Assembly: GCF_910592395.1 (NCBI RefSeq)
Contig: NC_088311.1
Span: 24,770,646-24,834,645, forward strand
Direction of reading: 5' to 3'
DNA from: Lineus longissimus
Taxonomy: Eukaryota; Nemertea; Pilidiophora; Heteronemertea; Lineidae
DNA: 64,000 nt
Position 1 is the stretch's first letter; each line of letters starts with the position of its first letter. Below, one piece after another: positions 47,834 through 58,811 of this stretch. Both the position numbers and the translations under genes were made by a program. The notes under the pieces are model-generated. The model was given only the letters and a program-made list of their open reading frames with translations, had not been told where the DNA came from and ran no database searches.

Positions 47834-48880
47834 TTAGTTTTCCGACTGCCGGGGTTGCCAGCAGTCAGCACTCCTATGGCCGTACTGGCCACAGTTATAG
47901 CAGTGTCCGTTGAAGCGGTCATTATACTGCCCATTGAGTTGAGCATCAGGCAGGGAACCCCTTGCCTGAGCTCCTGTATTTCTCGAGTTGCCCTCATCAT
48001 GGTATCTACGATCATGTGAACCGTAGTCATGGTGGTTCGGCTGCCGTCCCTGTGTCTGCCGATCCTGTCCTCGACCGCCTCTGCCCCGACGAATACCTCG
48101 GCTGCCTCGTGCACGGCCACGTCCACGTCCTTGCTGCTGCAGCATCATACTCTGAACCTGTTCCGTTAACTTCTTTACATCCTGGCGTAGGGCATCCATC
48201 TCGCCAATTTGTCCTTGAGGAGAGGGAACCCCTTCATCCTCTTGGTCTCGTACTCGGCAGACGGCGGCCTCAGGCGCCGGTTGGGGAAGGCCGACCTTAC
48301 GGACCTGGAGGTACTGCTCCGCCAGCTGGACAGCGCCTCTGAGTGTGGCCGGGTTGTGTGTAAGGAGGTGCAGTTGGAGTTCTGCCTCGCCGACCCCTCT
48401 CATAAATTGCTCCTTACACAGGAGATCCCTCTGGGCTTGGGGAAAATCCGCAAAAGCTGTGGCCGCCTTACGTATTACCCTTAGTTCGAATGCTGAAATT
48501 GCCTCATCAGACTTACGAACCAGGGTCATAAACTCCTGGCGGCGCAGGAGGGCATGTTCCTGAGGGTCGAGTCTGTCCCTCAGGGCTTGCTTTGTCAGGT
48601 TATAGTCAGCCTTGGTCGCAGCGGGCAGGGTATCATACGTCATGAAGGCTCGACCGGTTAGAAATAGAGGCAACGTCTGATGACGCCTCTGAACCGCAAC
48701 GGCCGCATCATTAGGTACAGGGGGGTGAAAGAGTTCATACCTCTTAAACCACATCACAAAATCCTCGGAGGACTCCCCTGAAAAAACATTGAGTTTCGGG
48801 CGTGCCGCTGCCATGTCTGTTTTTTTAGAAATAGATGCAACAACTAATGAATATAAATACCTGATCAGCACCCCATACAC
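47834..48880 (-). CDS. gypsy gag polyprotein
   Basis: This 348-codon frame encodes a capsid-like helical region (FSGESSEDFVMWFKRYELF, then the LFLTGRAF and LTKQALRDRL phrases) typical of Ty3/gypsy Gag. An RG-rich basic segment follows (RGRGRARGSRGIRRGRGG), then one CCHC zinc knuckle (CYNCGQYGHRSADC). The second Met at 48814 (MAAARPKLNVF) is a better start than the first, by similarity to the usual gag N-terminus. Gag builds the virus-like particle. The last codons overlap the pol frame. Confidence 0.93.
   Translation of the reverse strand: MYGVLIRYLYSLVVASISKKTDMAAARPKLNVFSGESSEDFVMWFKRYELFHPPVPNDAAVAVQRRHQTLPLFLTGRAFMTYDTLPAATKADYNLTKQALRDRLDPQEHALLRRQEFMTLVRKSDEAISAFELRVIRKAATAFADFPQAQRDLLCKEQFMRGVGEAELQLHLLTHNPATLRGAVQLAEQYLQVRKVGLPQPAPEAAVCRVRDQEDEGVPSPQGQIGEMDALRQDVKKLTEQVQSMMLQQQGRGRGRARGSRGIRRGRGGRGQDRQTQGRQPNHHDYGSHDRRYHDEGNSRNTGAQARGSLPDAQLNGQYNDRFNGHCYNCGQYGHRSADCWQPRQSEN
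47837..47843 (-). promoter_or_regulatory. Candidate -1 ribosomal frameshift site at the gag/pol junction
   Basis: The minus strand reads GGAAAAC directly before the gag TAA. Pol is in the -1 frame and open from here. A-site AAC to AAA slippage is canonical; P-site GAA to GGA is weak, so efficiency is uncertain. Confidence 0.4.
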
Positions 48881-49175
48881 CGTGAAGTATGCGAGATCAC
48901 GTGACAGTCACTGTCGGTGGAAAACCCTACCAAAACAGTGTTTTAAAGACCAAAACATAGCCAAGCAGCTAATCAAATAACTTGGTAACCCCTAAGTTAT
49001 AAATTACAGTGCCTTGGTAATATGCATGCAATCATTATTTATTTTGTGCCGAAACAAATACACAATTGCGTCCGGCAGTGCTTGCACTACAGTGTGTTTT
49101 TACATGTGTATCAAAACGCCTCCCGAAAATTCGATCACAAAATCCCCTTTTTCTGAACTAGCATTCAGTTTTTTG

Positions 49176-49193
49176 GCCCCACGTTGGGCGCCA
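49176..49193 (-). promoter_or_regulatory. Primer-binding site for tRNA-Lys(1,2)
   Basis: On the minus strand, one base past the 5' LTR, TGGCGCCCAACGTGGGGC is complementary to the 3' end of the tRNA-Lys1,2 type used by several retroviruses and gypsy elements. Confidence 0.9.
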
Positions 49194-49194
49194 G

Positions 49195-49399
49195 TGTGAA
49201 ATTGGCATATTCCGCCACGCTCTCCTGCTGTGGGTATTCATAAGGGGAAGTCTTGAATCGGACAACGGGCTTTATTTACACACAAACCTAACAGGTACTG
49301 TAGACAGTTTCGCGCCAGCATCCAGAAGCAGTGTCTCACTCCGCGAACCTTGCTCCAATCTATGGGGCGCCCGCCCGCCCATATTATGTCGCCGTCACA
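49195..49399 (-). repeat. 5' LTR of the gypsy element (205 bp)
   Basis: It looks identical to the 3' LTR. It carries AATAAA (minus strand, 49276-49271) in the sense of the neighbouring calmodulin-like gene, about 340 bp past that gene's stop codon. Confidence 0.95.
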
Positions 49400-49403
49400 A
49401 TGA
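49400..49403. other. Target-site duplication ATGA (right)
   Basis: Exact match of 42420-42423, confirming a single integration event of the whole element. Confidence 0.75.
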
Positions 49404-49613
49404 AATGAGTTATCTATTCTATGCAAGACAATTTCCTATGAAGCCAAATCCAAGTCCATGCGTTTCTCTCAATATTATATTTTGAAAAGTCATTCTGTCC
49501 TAAGCATTCCCGAAGCATGTCCTGTTTGCATCTTGGATGTTTTCTATATGACAATCTAAGGACAACTTCAAGAAAGACTGAGGGTCTCTATCGCTCTCCT
49601 TCACTTGAAAAAC
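49404..49613. other. 3' UTR flank of the calmodulin-like gene
   Basis: About 210 bp between the 5' LTR and the stop codon of the calmodulin-like gene. I saw no canonical AATAAA on the minus strand in it. Confidence 0.5.
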
Positions 49614-51480
49614 TCACTTCGTTTTATCCATTAGAGTGATGGCAAATTCTGAAAAGAAGAAGAAACATAAATTATTGCCATCTGCACATGTATTTACTTT
49701 CGGAGGAGTGTTCTCCACATGAAATTTCTTCTTCCATTGTGTGCTTTAGTTCCTCATAAACGTTATGGTGCCAGCGGAGTCCTGTGACTGTTGCACAGAC
49801 AGAGTTTTTGTCGTTTTTTTCCGATTTCCACTTATCTCAAAGGTCTGATGATGGAGTCTCTATCAAGTACAACTACCAATATTCCGGGGTTAGATTACTT
49901 TAACATTAGGTAGGTTTCGCAACCCCTCGAACGACGAAGCCATGACCTAATTCATTTACGCGACACTCGTAAATCATCTTCTTTACTTATTTGTACGAGG
50001 AATCGGGGAAACTTTCGAAAAAGTCGTCAATAAAGTACATTTACATACTTCGTTGTTCGTAGCTCTTCGTAAGGGTTGCGAAACCTGCCTATTACCATGC
50101 CCATGGCCAATGACGAATCTATCATTGATCTTGTTGAATTGTTTAGTCAGTATATGGATATCAAACCTCTGCATCCTCTCTCCTCAGTCCGTTTCTCACT
50201 CTTTTCGGAGTTCGTTCTCAAGTGAATAAAGATGACCTCACTAGTCGCACACGTAACGTGTTCAAAGCACAAGGACACATACACATCCAATAATCACAAA
50301 AGGTTTTTTGAAATGTGACTAATCCTTTATAAGTGATGTTCATTTCGTTTAATGACATGATCCTGTAGAAGGGACAATGAACCCCTGTGACTGGCTGTGC
50401 CTGTTGTTATTTAATGTGCTCTGAACGACCTGCAGGCGGGATCAGCTTGGTCTTTTGTTCACTTGACAGCGAACTGAGAAAGTGGTTCGAAACGTAGTCA
50501 CCAGAGAAAAATCCACACCAAGCCACCAACTTCAATACTTACCGAAATAGTTGACTTGCCCATCCATATCTAAATCAGCCTCCCGTATCATCTCATCAGC
50601 CTCCGCCTGCGTCAAGCGTTCTCCAACACTGGTCATGACTGTCTTCAGCTCAGACGCCGTGATGTAACCATTACCATTGCGATCGAAGTATTTAAAACAC
50701 GCAATTATTTCTTCCTCTGAGTCCAATAGTTGCCAGTGCTCCTCAACCATGGCCACAAACTCGTTGAAGTCGATTGTGCCATTACCTACAACAGAAAGAG
50801 ATCTTACCTGCCCTGTATATAAGATAACTCACCTTTGTGTCAGCTCCTCGAGATTCTGAGACAGCACGCAAGTGAGGACAGTCTCCACACAGTTGAGAAT
50901 CCTTCTTGAAGACACCTGTCCCAACAAAAGAGAGCACAATCTCTCCCGGGAGATACAATCGGGCTAACAATCACCTTTATCAAGACTGACACCAGGCCAG
51001 CAATCTTCCTTCCCCCGATACAAGATGTCCCTCGACCCCCCCCCCCCCCCACCCCCACCATGACTTACCGTCTGCGTCCGCCTCTCTGATCAAATCCTTC
51101 ACCTCCCTCTCTGTGGGGTTCTTGCCAATACACCTCATCATCTCGCCAAGCTCTTTTGAACAGATGTGACCATTGCCATCCTTGTCGAACAGTGCGAATG
51201 CCTCCTTATAACCTGCGATAAATCGGGGGGAGGGGGAATTAACAAACAATATAGAAGAGATTATCGTTATTTGGAGACTCTGAGCAGCTGAGAGATTATC
51301 GGTCTCGAGCTTTCAGGCCGGAGAAGATCATCTTGTGCAATCTGAATACTAGGATCAGCCACTCGTGCAGTTTTCTTATTGTATTTCAATTTATCGTATT
51401 GAGAAGTTGAGAACCATACCATGTCATCTGGACTTACAATCTAGCTTGTGTTTGTCCGTAGTGTCACATTGCTGACCGCC
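49614..51480 (-). CDS. Calmodulin-like EF-hand protein (4 exons seen, first exon missing)
   Basis: Exons 51480-51438, 51212-51069, 50785-50543 and 49648-49614 join in frame to about 155 codons with good splice sites. Four canonical EF-hand loops are seen: [36 protein letters not shown] and [12 protein letters not shown], each with ligands at 1, 3, 5, 9/10 and 12. Linkers ([33 protein letters not shown]) match calmodulin. The protein ends [10 protein letters not shown]. Calmodulin-type proteins bind Ca2+ and regulate target enzymes. The N-terminus ([20 protein letters not shown]) is unlike calmodulin's ADQLTEEQIAEFKEAF. The first seen exon begins in phase 0, as expected if an ATG-only exon precedes it, as in calmodulin genes. 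I could not locate that exon. It is probably a diverged calmodulin paralogue, not calmodulin itself. Confidence 0.85.
51036..51050 (+). repeat. Homopolymer C tract (15 C)
   Basis: Fifteen consecutive C within the intron after the first EF-hand exon, close to its donor site. Confidence 0.85.
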
Positions 51481-52034
51481 CTGCAAACGGAGGGGAGAAA
51501 GATTTAACTGAATTTAATTAGCTTTTCACATGACGATGTGATGCTGTCTCCGAACGCGAACGCGAAAATGGATTGGCTAAACGATGTTGTTAATGAATGG
51601 CGCGGACAAAACGAAACATATGAGTGGATATCAAGATATCAAGATAGAGCTCTTACCTTCTCCCTTTCCGTGGACATGGTCTATTCGTTCAGGAATGACT
51701 CAGCTTGTGAATATGGTGGCCGTTCCAGGGAATCGAGATCTGGATGTCCCAGCTGCAGGTTGCCTTTTTCTTATGAAGACCACCACCTGTTTTATTCTCT
51801 TATCTTATAACATGATATGGAGACGATGATATCTTGTCCCACATATACGTAAACTTGAGTCTCGTTATAATGAGATTGTATGTTATGATCATGGAGCTAT
51901 TGAAGCCTTGCATGGGTGAATCTTGTGATTCGATCGTCTGTTGACGACGCACCTCTTGCCCTCGCACAATAAAGACGTCAGTGAATCGGATCAACGTGCA
52001 GTGAATTGGCTATTGATCCAGACTGGTGTTTGAC
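51481..52034. other. No gene recognised; should contain the first exon of the calmodulin-like gene
   Basis: The ATG-bearing exon of the minus-strand EF-hand gene is expected upstream of 51480. No convincing ATG-GT was found here; a minus-strand ATG|GTCAAA near 52030 is weak. Confidence 0.4.
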
Positions 52035-52865
52035 CATTAAAATAAATAAATATAAATATAGATTTGTAAAGCGCCTTTCCAGGTCACCCTGCTCAAAGCG
52101 CTACCTCCTCTATTTTTTGGAGTGAAGATTGAACAAGTGTGTTTTAAGAAGGGATTTGAATTGGGTGAGGGTCTCAGCAGATGTAATTGCTTTGGGGAGT
52201 CGATTCCAGAGATAAGGGGCAGCCACGGAGAAACTGCGATCCCGGTACTTTGATTTTGAGCGAGGTACAAGGAGACACTTTGAACGGGATGACCTGGTAA
52301 GGCGCCCACCTTCGTTACGCTGTAAAAGTGAAGACAGATATGATGGCGCAAGTCCATTGAGGGCCTTGAAACACATCACCAGCACCTTGAAGACAGCTCG
52401 GCTCTTTACTGGGAGCCAATGGAGCTGCTTCAAGATGGGGGTGATGTGATCACGCTTCCTCGTACCACAGATAAGCCTAGCGGCTGAGTTCTGTACCCGC
52501 TGGAGCGGAGCAATGGTTTGGTCCGGTAAACCGTACGGAAGCCCATTGCTCATATCCAGCCTTGAGGTGACGTAAGCATGGATAAGGCGTTCAGCACTGG
52601 CTTGGTCAAGGAACTTGCGGATCCGACCAATCCGGTACAAGGAGAAGTACATGGATTTACACATGTTGCGAATATGATCTTTCATATTCCATTGTGTTTG
52701 TAGTGGTTGTATTATGCCACTGATCGTCGCATTGGGACAGAAGATAACTAATTCCGTCTTCAGATATGACATTGCTAATCGAAACATTTTCGTGGGCAAC
52801 GTACATTTCTTTTCGTGCTGATCATGAGACATTCCACCACTGGCGCCCCGGGCAATAGAAAGCAA
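52035..52865 (-). mobile_element. 3' fragment of a CR1/L2-like LINE
   Basis: The minus-strand frame 52865-52110 encodes the C-terminal part of a non-LTR RT polyprotein: LIHAYVTSRLDMSNGLPYGL, LQRVQNSAARLICG, ILKQLHWLPVKSRAVFKVLV, APYLWNRLPKAI and FKSLLKTHLFN. These phrases are the usual tail of CR1/L2-type ORF2. After the stop, the 3' end has GGCGCTTTACAAATC and an AT-rich tail, also typical. The catalytic RT motifs are lost by 5' truncation. The first ~70 residues before the recognisable part are of unclear origin. Confidence 0.88.
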
Positions 52866-53409
52866 GCCTGCTCAGCTCATATTTTGATTCGCGAATGAGA
52901 ACGAGGTTACATGTTGACGACGGATATATCGCGTTGCCTGTTGTTAGAAATGTAATGAAACAGTGTGTCTTTATTGTCTAGTACAGTATGCCAGGAAACA
53001 ACAATACGAAACGATCAACTTGGCTTGATGACGTCAGCAAAGAGAGAAATCACCTCGTTCTGATCAAAATATGAACCTCTCTATCATCACAAACTGTCCA
53101 AGACTCTCACTTTTCAACAAAGGCATTCGGTTCGTGTCAATAGGTATCCTGAAGTAATGGTTGGGTGGATGCCATTGTGAATTAAGGAATAGTTGTTCAG
53201 TGGGCTGTGAAAATGATACATCCTAAGTCATGTTCTATCAATAGGGATTTGTGGAATTCTGTGGTGTTTGATTGTAGGCCTAATTTCTATTCATCCCAAT
53301 TTGGACTTGAAGACTAAGTCACAATCAAGCGCCCGGGATAAGACAATTTTAAAGTTTAGGCAAAACTGATCGCTTGTGTGAAAATGACAATCGACTATGT
53401 GTGTTTTAG
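52866..53409. other. Unassigned sequence between LINE tail and EF-hand relic
   Basis: No gene was recognised. It could be an intron or upstream part of the decayed plus-strand EF-hand gene. Confidence 0.4.
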
Positions 53410-53655
53410 GTAACGGAACGATTGACTTGATGGAGTTCCTTTTTGTGATGAAAAGATCAAGAACAAACAGTTGGAGAAGAACACCTCAGAGGCGCCTTCA
53501 AGGTGTTCGACCGGGATAACAGTGGATACATCAGCAGAGACGAACTGAGAGAGATCATGACGTGTTTGGGCGAGCAGCTCACGGATGAGGGAGTCGACGA
53601 GACGCCATGTTGCACCAAGCAGACGTCAATGGGGACGGCATGGGCGATTATGATG
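53410..53655 (+). pseudogene. Decayed calmodulin-like exon (frameshifted)
   Basis: After an acceptor-like TTTTAG, the frame reads [15 protein letters not shown] (end of an EF-hand loop and exiting helix). It then needs at least one shift to reach [20 protein letters not shown] and [12 protein letters not shown], and another to reach the last loop, [11 protein letters not shown], which ends at a GTAAGG donor. The intron positions are those of calmodulin-type genes. Two or more frameshifts in 246 bp indicate a pseudogene rather than an active paralogue, unless the assembly is poor here. It lies on the strand opposite to the intact EF-hand gene. Confidence 0.75.
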
Positions 53656-53726
53656 GTAAGGCGAGCCAAATCTGTCTTATCATGAATACCTAACACCGTA
53701 AATAGACAACTCCAAGACAAGGCAAA

Positions 53727-53930
53727 CTGACGGAGATGATTTTGTGTCTTGGAGAAAAGCTGACGGTTGGGGGAGTGGACGTCATGATACACGAAGCAAA
53801 CGACAGCCAAAGGAGAGACGGCATCAACATAAAATTGGACAACTCAAGGTGCTGGCAAACTTGGGGACGCCATGATACATGAAGTTCAGGATGGTGTATA
53901 ATTACCCGGATATCGCTAGTTCTCAGTCTC
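53727..53930 (+). pseudogene. Further tandem EF-hand relics
   Basis: LTEMILCLGEKLTVGGVDVM followed by IHEAND resembles the [19 protein letters not shown] region of the preceding relic. A shorter third echo (GDAMIHEVQDGV) follows at about 53860-53900. The calcium-binding loop is not intact. Confidence 0.5.
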
Positions 53931-55201
53931 ATATTTGATATTGATGTAAATAATGTATATCACCTTGACATAATAAATAGACTGTGAATTAATGGATTAA
54001 TTCAACAACAAAGAACTGAGCCACAATCTTGATTGAGAATCTTTGTGTTGTCACCAAGTCGTCTCCAGGAGACAAACTCTCCTGTTACACCGTCCCTGTC
54101 AACCGATACACACGAGGTAAATAACCTGAGAAATTCTTACCTGAGTGATGAGATTGAAAACATGATATTGAAGTCTATGAAAGGGCCATGTAGGTCATAT
54201 CAAAGTAGGTGTCCGTTCGAGCGTCCCAACATGAAAGCATTTGCCAATTGAATTTGCCTAAAAAGCCTTCATTGCTCTCCCTTGAGACCTTAAAATGCAT
54301 CATCTGGTATCTAGGTCGCTTATAGACTTCGTCAAGGCAATTATAGTCACGCTTTGACTCGCTTCATATGCATATATCTAACATAAGGTTATATATGAAT
54401 CCAATGCTGATATACAAATTGCCGACGGAGGACGAGTCTGCACATCGTTGTCCCTCTTGGAGACCCGGTCAACCCGGCGAGGCGAGCGACCCACAGGCCT
54501 ATTAGCTGATTCGGCATTGGCAGTGTTGATTGCAGCATTTTGTCATTCGTTAAAAAGGTCTCGTGAATTTCTCCAATCCTCGAGCAAACAGACCTAAAGG
54601 AAATTCTATGAGGCCTTTCCAGAATTAAATTCCCCCGGAGATTCCTCAGCACATCCTAACAGGTTATTACAACAGTCGGACGCGAGCTGATTCACGCTGA
54701 CGGGAGTTTCAGTAAGTATGAAGATGTCTTATAAAAGTTGTAGTCAGCGACCACTTGAAAAGTGTTCTGTTAGTATTTTTTGGCAATTGGCTAAGGTGCA
54801 TGGCTATAGAGGCCAATGGCCAAAAATTAAATGCGCAGACGCATATTTTGATTTTTATACGGACATCATTCGCCTGATGACAGTAATCTCGCCATCGATT
54901 GGAACACGAGTCGAGCAAAGTCTCCAAGACCATGCAGTGCTCCTCTCAGGTAAAGCTCTAGGTCACATCCTAGAGTCACACGATACATTAAGAATCAAAT
55001 CTTAACAAAATGTATAGACTTGAATAGACTTTCACCATCATCTGTCTTGAGACGTACACAACAACCAGCTTTTGTCCTACTCGGAATCAAGAGAAGACGA
55101 CGTCACATCCTGGGCCAAGAATGTCACAATCACCCTTTTGTCTCATCACCTCATTGTTCCCCAAGGGTTCTCGCATTATACTTCCAGCCTAGCCTGCCAT
55201 C
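53931..55201. other. No gene recognised
   Basis: A 95-codon plus frame at 54718-55005 has no domain. The right part must contain the promoter and 5' UTR of the TLC-domain gene starting at 55202. Confidence 0.45.
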
Positions 55202-58026
55202 ATGTTCGGGTACGATGTAGACACAAGGTACTTTCCACTCATTGGCATCTCCTTCTTGGTGTTCATGTCTATCTATGAGAAGTTTGCACCGTATTACTCT
55301 GCGCGGTGGTTCTCCAGGTACAGGAGTATGACCACCAAGGAAAAGTTGCAATGGGATAATAAGTAAGTCAAATCGTTATTGTGATATCTCTCTTCCTCGT
55401 CGCAATGTCGTCGTGTTTTCTGTCGACAGCTATGAAGACAGTATGAGTTCATATGTTCCCATAAAACATAACTCGGTCTGGAGATGGTAGACTCCTAAGC
55501 AGTCTATTTCGTCATCCTGATCGTCTTTACTCGATGGACAGGACGTGTGTTGACGTGATCGGTCCACTGAGTCCAGAGTGTAGCCTGTAGGTGTTGTTTC
55601 TGGCCAAACTTGTCTTCGCATCGCTTCGTTTGGCGACCACACTTTCGTCAAATAGACGAAAGTCCTTCGCCTGAGAGAGGAACACTCTCCTCCGTCAGAG
55701 AGATCGAACTCCATTTCGTCATCCTGATCGGCTCTTCTCATGGGCGACGAAACGAGGCCGGCCCAGTGCATCCGGAGTGCACACAGAGACTAATAACCCT
55801 TGATATGCTTTCACCACAAGTTTCAGCATGCCGAGATGTTGTTTTAATTTATGTCTTCTCTCCCAGGATTGGCTCCACTATCCATTCTGTGACTGTCAGC
55901 ACGTTGTTTATTCTTTGCTACCTTTTAGAAGGAGAGGAGTTCTACAAGGTGAAGTTATGGTAAGTCAGACACTAACTTGTTTTAAAGATGGATTGCTCCC
56001 CTAATACACCATCGCCCAGGGCTATCACTGATCTGTCTTCAAGATGGTTTGTTCCCCCAATACACCATAGCACTGATGCTTATCTTCAAGATGGGTTGTT
56101 CTCCCAACACACCATTGCCCTAAGCTGCACTGATCAGTCTTCAAGACGGATTGTTCCCCCAGTACACACAGATCAAGAAGAATGAGCCAACCTTTAGTGC
56201 TCTGTTCCTGTAGTACCACAGAATGACAGTAAACTATTTTGGTTCTATCCGTCATCACTCACACGGTGACGGGGAAGCGGCGCTGTCATGATGTCATGTG
56301 ACAATCTGTCTTTCAAATTCCAGGAGCGAATCGACAATCGTGAAAGTAAATATGTGTGTTGTGATAGGATATATGTTGGCCGGTGAGTAAGTTGAAGTGA
56401 ATGCGACAAGAAGTCACAACATTGCGGACCTGTTTTCGATTGCGAAGCAGTAGTACACCTCGTTGTTCCAAATCTAATGCAAATAAATAACAACATGTTT
56501 CGTCTTTTTGTCTTTCGTGTGCGTAGCTTATGAGAATCGTTTATCAAAACTAAGGCCGTAGACGCCTGCCTCACTTGCAAAAGCAGATACAGTTTTTCGC
56601 TTAGTTTCTTTATTGTCTTTCAGATACCAGTCATATGGTTGGTAACAGTCAATATATTGGGAGCACCCAGTTTGTCGTTCATCATATAGTCTCCATCTTC
56701 CCATTTTTGTTTGTATTGGTAAGTCATTGCCTTGCCCCCAAGTAAAGATCCAGACTGGTACTCATGTTAGATCTGCTAAATGGTAACGTGATGGTCGCGG
56801 ATACTCTTAAGGTGCATGACCACCAGTCTTGTAAATCTCCTTCTATAATGGGCACTCACAAGGGCTAGAACGATAAAGCAGTACACCAGTCGTACCGACT
56901 AATAAGGACATATACAATGTAAAAGTTGTTCGCTCGAAACTGAGCGACTGAAATATCGGATGAATTGCGTCACTTCTTGTCACCTAGTCTGGAAGGAACC
57001 TTACAGAAGACAGAATAGCGACGATGTAGTTGCCACAATATCAAGTTTAGTCAAATGAAGAGGCAGACGGAAGGCAAATGACGTTTACATAATCTGGATC
57101 CGTCATTTAAAAGAATTCAATATATGACGAGTTTTTGATGGAAGACTTACAAATGTTTATCTAATACTCCGCGGGAACACTGTTTGGTTATCTTTTGCTT
57201 CCAGACCTATCGCATTCTTAATTGGCATGCAAATTTCCGAATGGCGGCTGAAATTTCGACATTCTTCATTAATATACGGTAAGCATGATCATTAGTTTTA
57301 GCTCAGGAAGTTGTCGGCTATCACTGGGGTTTCGCATCCGTTATTGGCGTCCATCTGTCCAGTTATATCCATCCTGAAGACACAATCCAACATACAAGTC
57401 CTCCGACTCATTCCTCCATTATTGTCACAACGAGGCAGCTCATGTGTGTCTTTCTACCAAGGAAACGGACTGCCGAGGAGTCATCCTCTTGTAGCAGGCG
57501 TTTTCAATATACTACTGATCTCGATGACGCGTATAGGAGTGAAAATGTCAGGATGTCCGACAATAGGAGAATTTGACAACACAAGAACTCGTTGCATCTT
57601 CTTTCAAGTTGTCCACAATCAGTTCGGTCCGGAAATGCGAACCTCCCATATGTAGTTAATTCCTTGTATGTCTTTTTCTTAAATTATTGAGATGAAAAAT
57701 TCGGCTTGTCTTTCAGATGGTTCCTGGATGCGCCTTTACAATATTCAAAGACCTCCAATGTCTACGTTGCCAGTGGCATCGCTCTCACCATCTCCTTCAT
57801 CCTGACGCGGATCGTCAACATCCCGTTCTATTACTACCCAGTTTACTCGGAGTGCTCAAAATACTCCTGTACCCCAGCCATGTTATTTTGGATGGTCGCT
57901 CCGTGTATCGTCCTGGACGGATTAGGTCTCTGGTGGTTCAGAAAAGTGGTAGTTGGATTTAAGAAGATAATATACGAGGGCTGGTTTAAGAACGTGGTCT
58001 TAGAAAAAGTAATGAACGGAAAATGA
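55202..58026 (+). CDS. TLCD4: TLC-domain membrane protein, TLCD4/TMEM56-like (complete, 6 exons)
   Basis: Exons 55202-55362, 55867-55959, 56324-56382, 56624-56718, 57205-57278 and 57717-58026 join in frame to 792 nt, or 263 residues, the same length as I recall for human TLCD4 (TMEM56). A first hydrophobic helix (FPLIGISFLVFMSIYEKFAP) is followed by the TLC-type KEKLQWDNKIGSTIHSVTV. The central VVHHIVSIFPF carries the paired His typical of TLC domains. RMAAEISTFFINIRWFLD and several more hydrophobic segments follow, ending with a basic cytosolic tail. TLC proteins act in membrane lipid metabolism or sensing; the exact activity of TLCD4 is not established. Introns contain repeats. Distinction from TLCD1/2/3 rests on length and recalled similarity. 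Confidence 0.88.
55985..56180 (+). repeat. ~60-bp minisatellite in TLCD4 intron 2
   Basis: Three to four degenerate units contain CAAGATGGTTTGTTCCCCCA, ATACACCATNGCCC and CACTGATC. A related stretch occurs at 58812-58905 beyond the gene. Confidence 0.75.
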
Positions 58027-58402
58027 TTGACAATGATAAGCTTTTATTGTCATTTCTCGGCGCGCGCGCATTGACATGCTGGCAATTTGCTTGGACTGGA
58101 GACCCGATGAAACATTGTTAACTATTATGCGCTGGAGGCCGGTGCTGAGGTTTCGAAGGTCATGGGTCTCTATAGTACCTTAGTTTCCTGTCTGTCACCA
58201 TATGGACATATTTTCCAACAACACCAAAATGAGACCGGTGATTCTGGGTCGTCATAGCGGGGTGGTCGCTTTATCGGGGTGGTCGCCGACCGGGGTTCCA
58301 CTGTATATATAACTGTGTATATAGGACAAACAATGTTTTTTAAATATAATTTGCAATGTGCCATTTTATGCAGCCTAATATATGTACAAGTTATTGTATA
58401 GA

Positions 58403-58408
58403 AATAAA
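58403..58408 (+). promoter_or_regulatory. Candidate TLCD4 polyadenylation signal AATAAA
   Basis: AATAAA lies 377 bp after the TLCD4 stop on the same strand. It is preceded by an AT-rich 3' UTR that includes a foldback/pogo-like end (GGTTCCACTGTATA at about 58294-58308). Confidence 0.6.
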
Positions 58409-58811
58409 GTATGCGTATTATATGTATGGATATTTTTGTTATTTATTATGATTCTCGTGACTTCGTTCGTGTCATATCCGATGCTCTGGCTTTGACATGG
58501 TGTCCCCGCATATCATCCGACCTTGGTTGATGCTAAAATATCGGCCAGCCACATCTCAGTCTTGACTGTCACACTTGCAGGGCGTCTCGCCACACGGGGC
58601 ATCGAGGCTGTTATCCATTATTCGCAAAAAACACTTGTCTGGGGATTTTGAGGAGATTTATGAATTCCGTCTTCCTGCAGGTGCAATGGACAGTGTCGCA
58701 TGCCGACATGAACGCCATGAATCAGTGTGGGGAGTCGGACAGTATCTGTTACAATCAGGCCTGAACAATGATATCAATGTCATGTAGATTTAGAATCAAA
58801 CGGAGACTGAA

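Larger units (their letters stand above)
42424..49399 (-). mobile_element. Full-length Ty3/gypsy LTR retrotransposon (6976 bp)
   Basis: Two 205-bp LTRs flank, in minus-strand order, a tRNA-Lys-type primer site, gag, protease, reverse transcriptase, RNase H, integrase and a purine tract. The RT-RNaseH-integrase order is the gypsy (Metaviridae) order. The LTRs look identical base for base and a 4-bp target duplication is intact, so insertion was recent. One frameshift at about 46025 breaks pol and no env-like ORF follows integrase. The element sits between the calmodulin-like gene and TRIC, in the same orientation as both. Confidence 0.97.
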
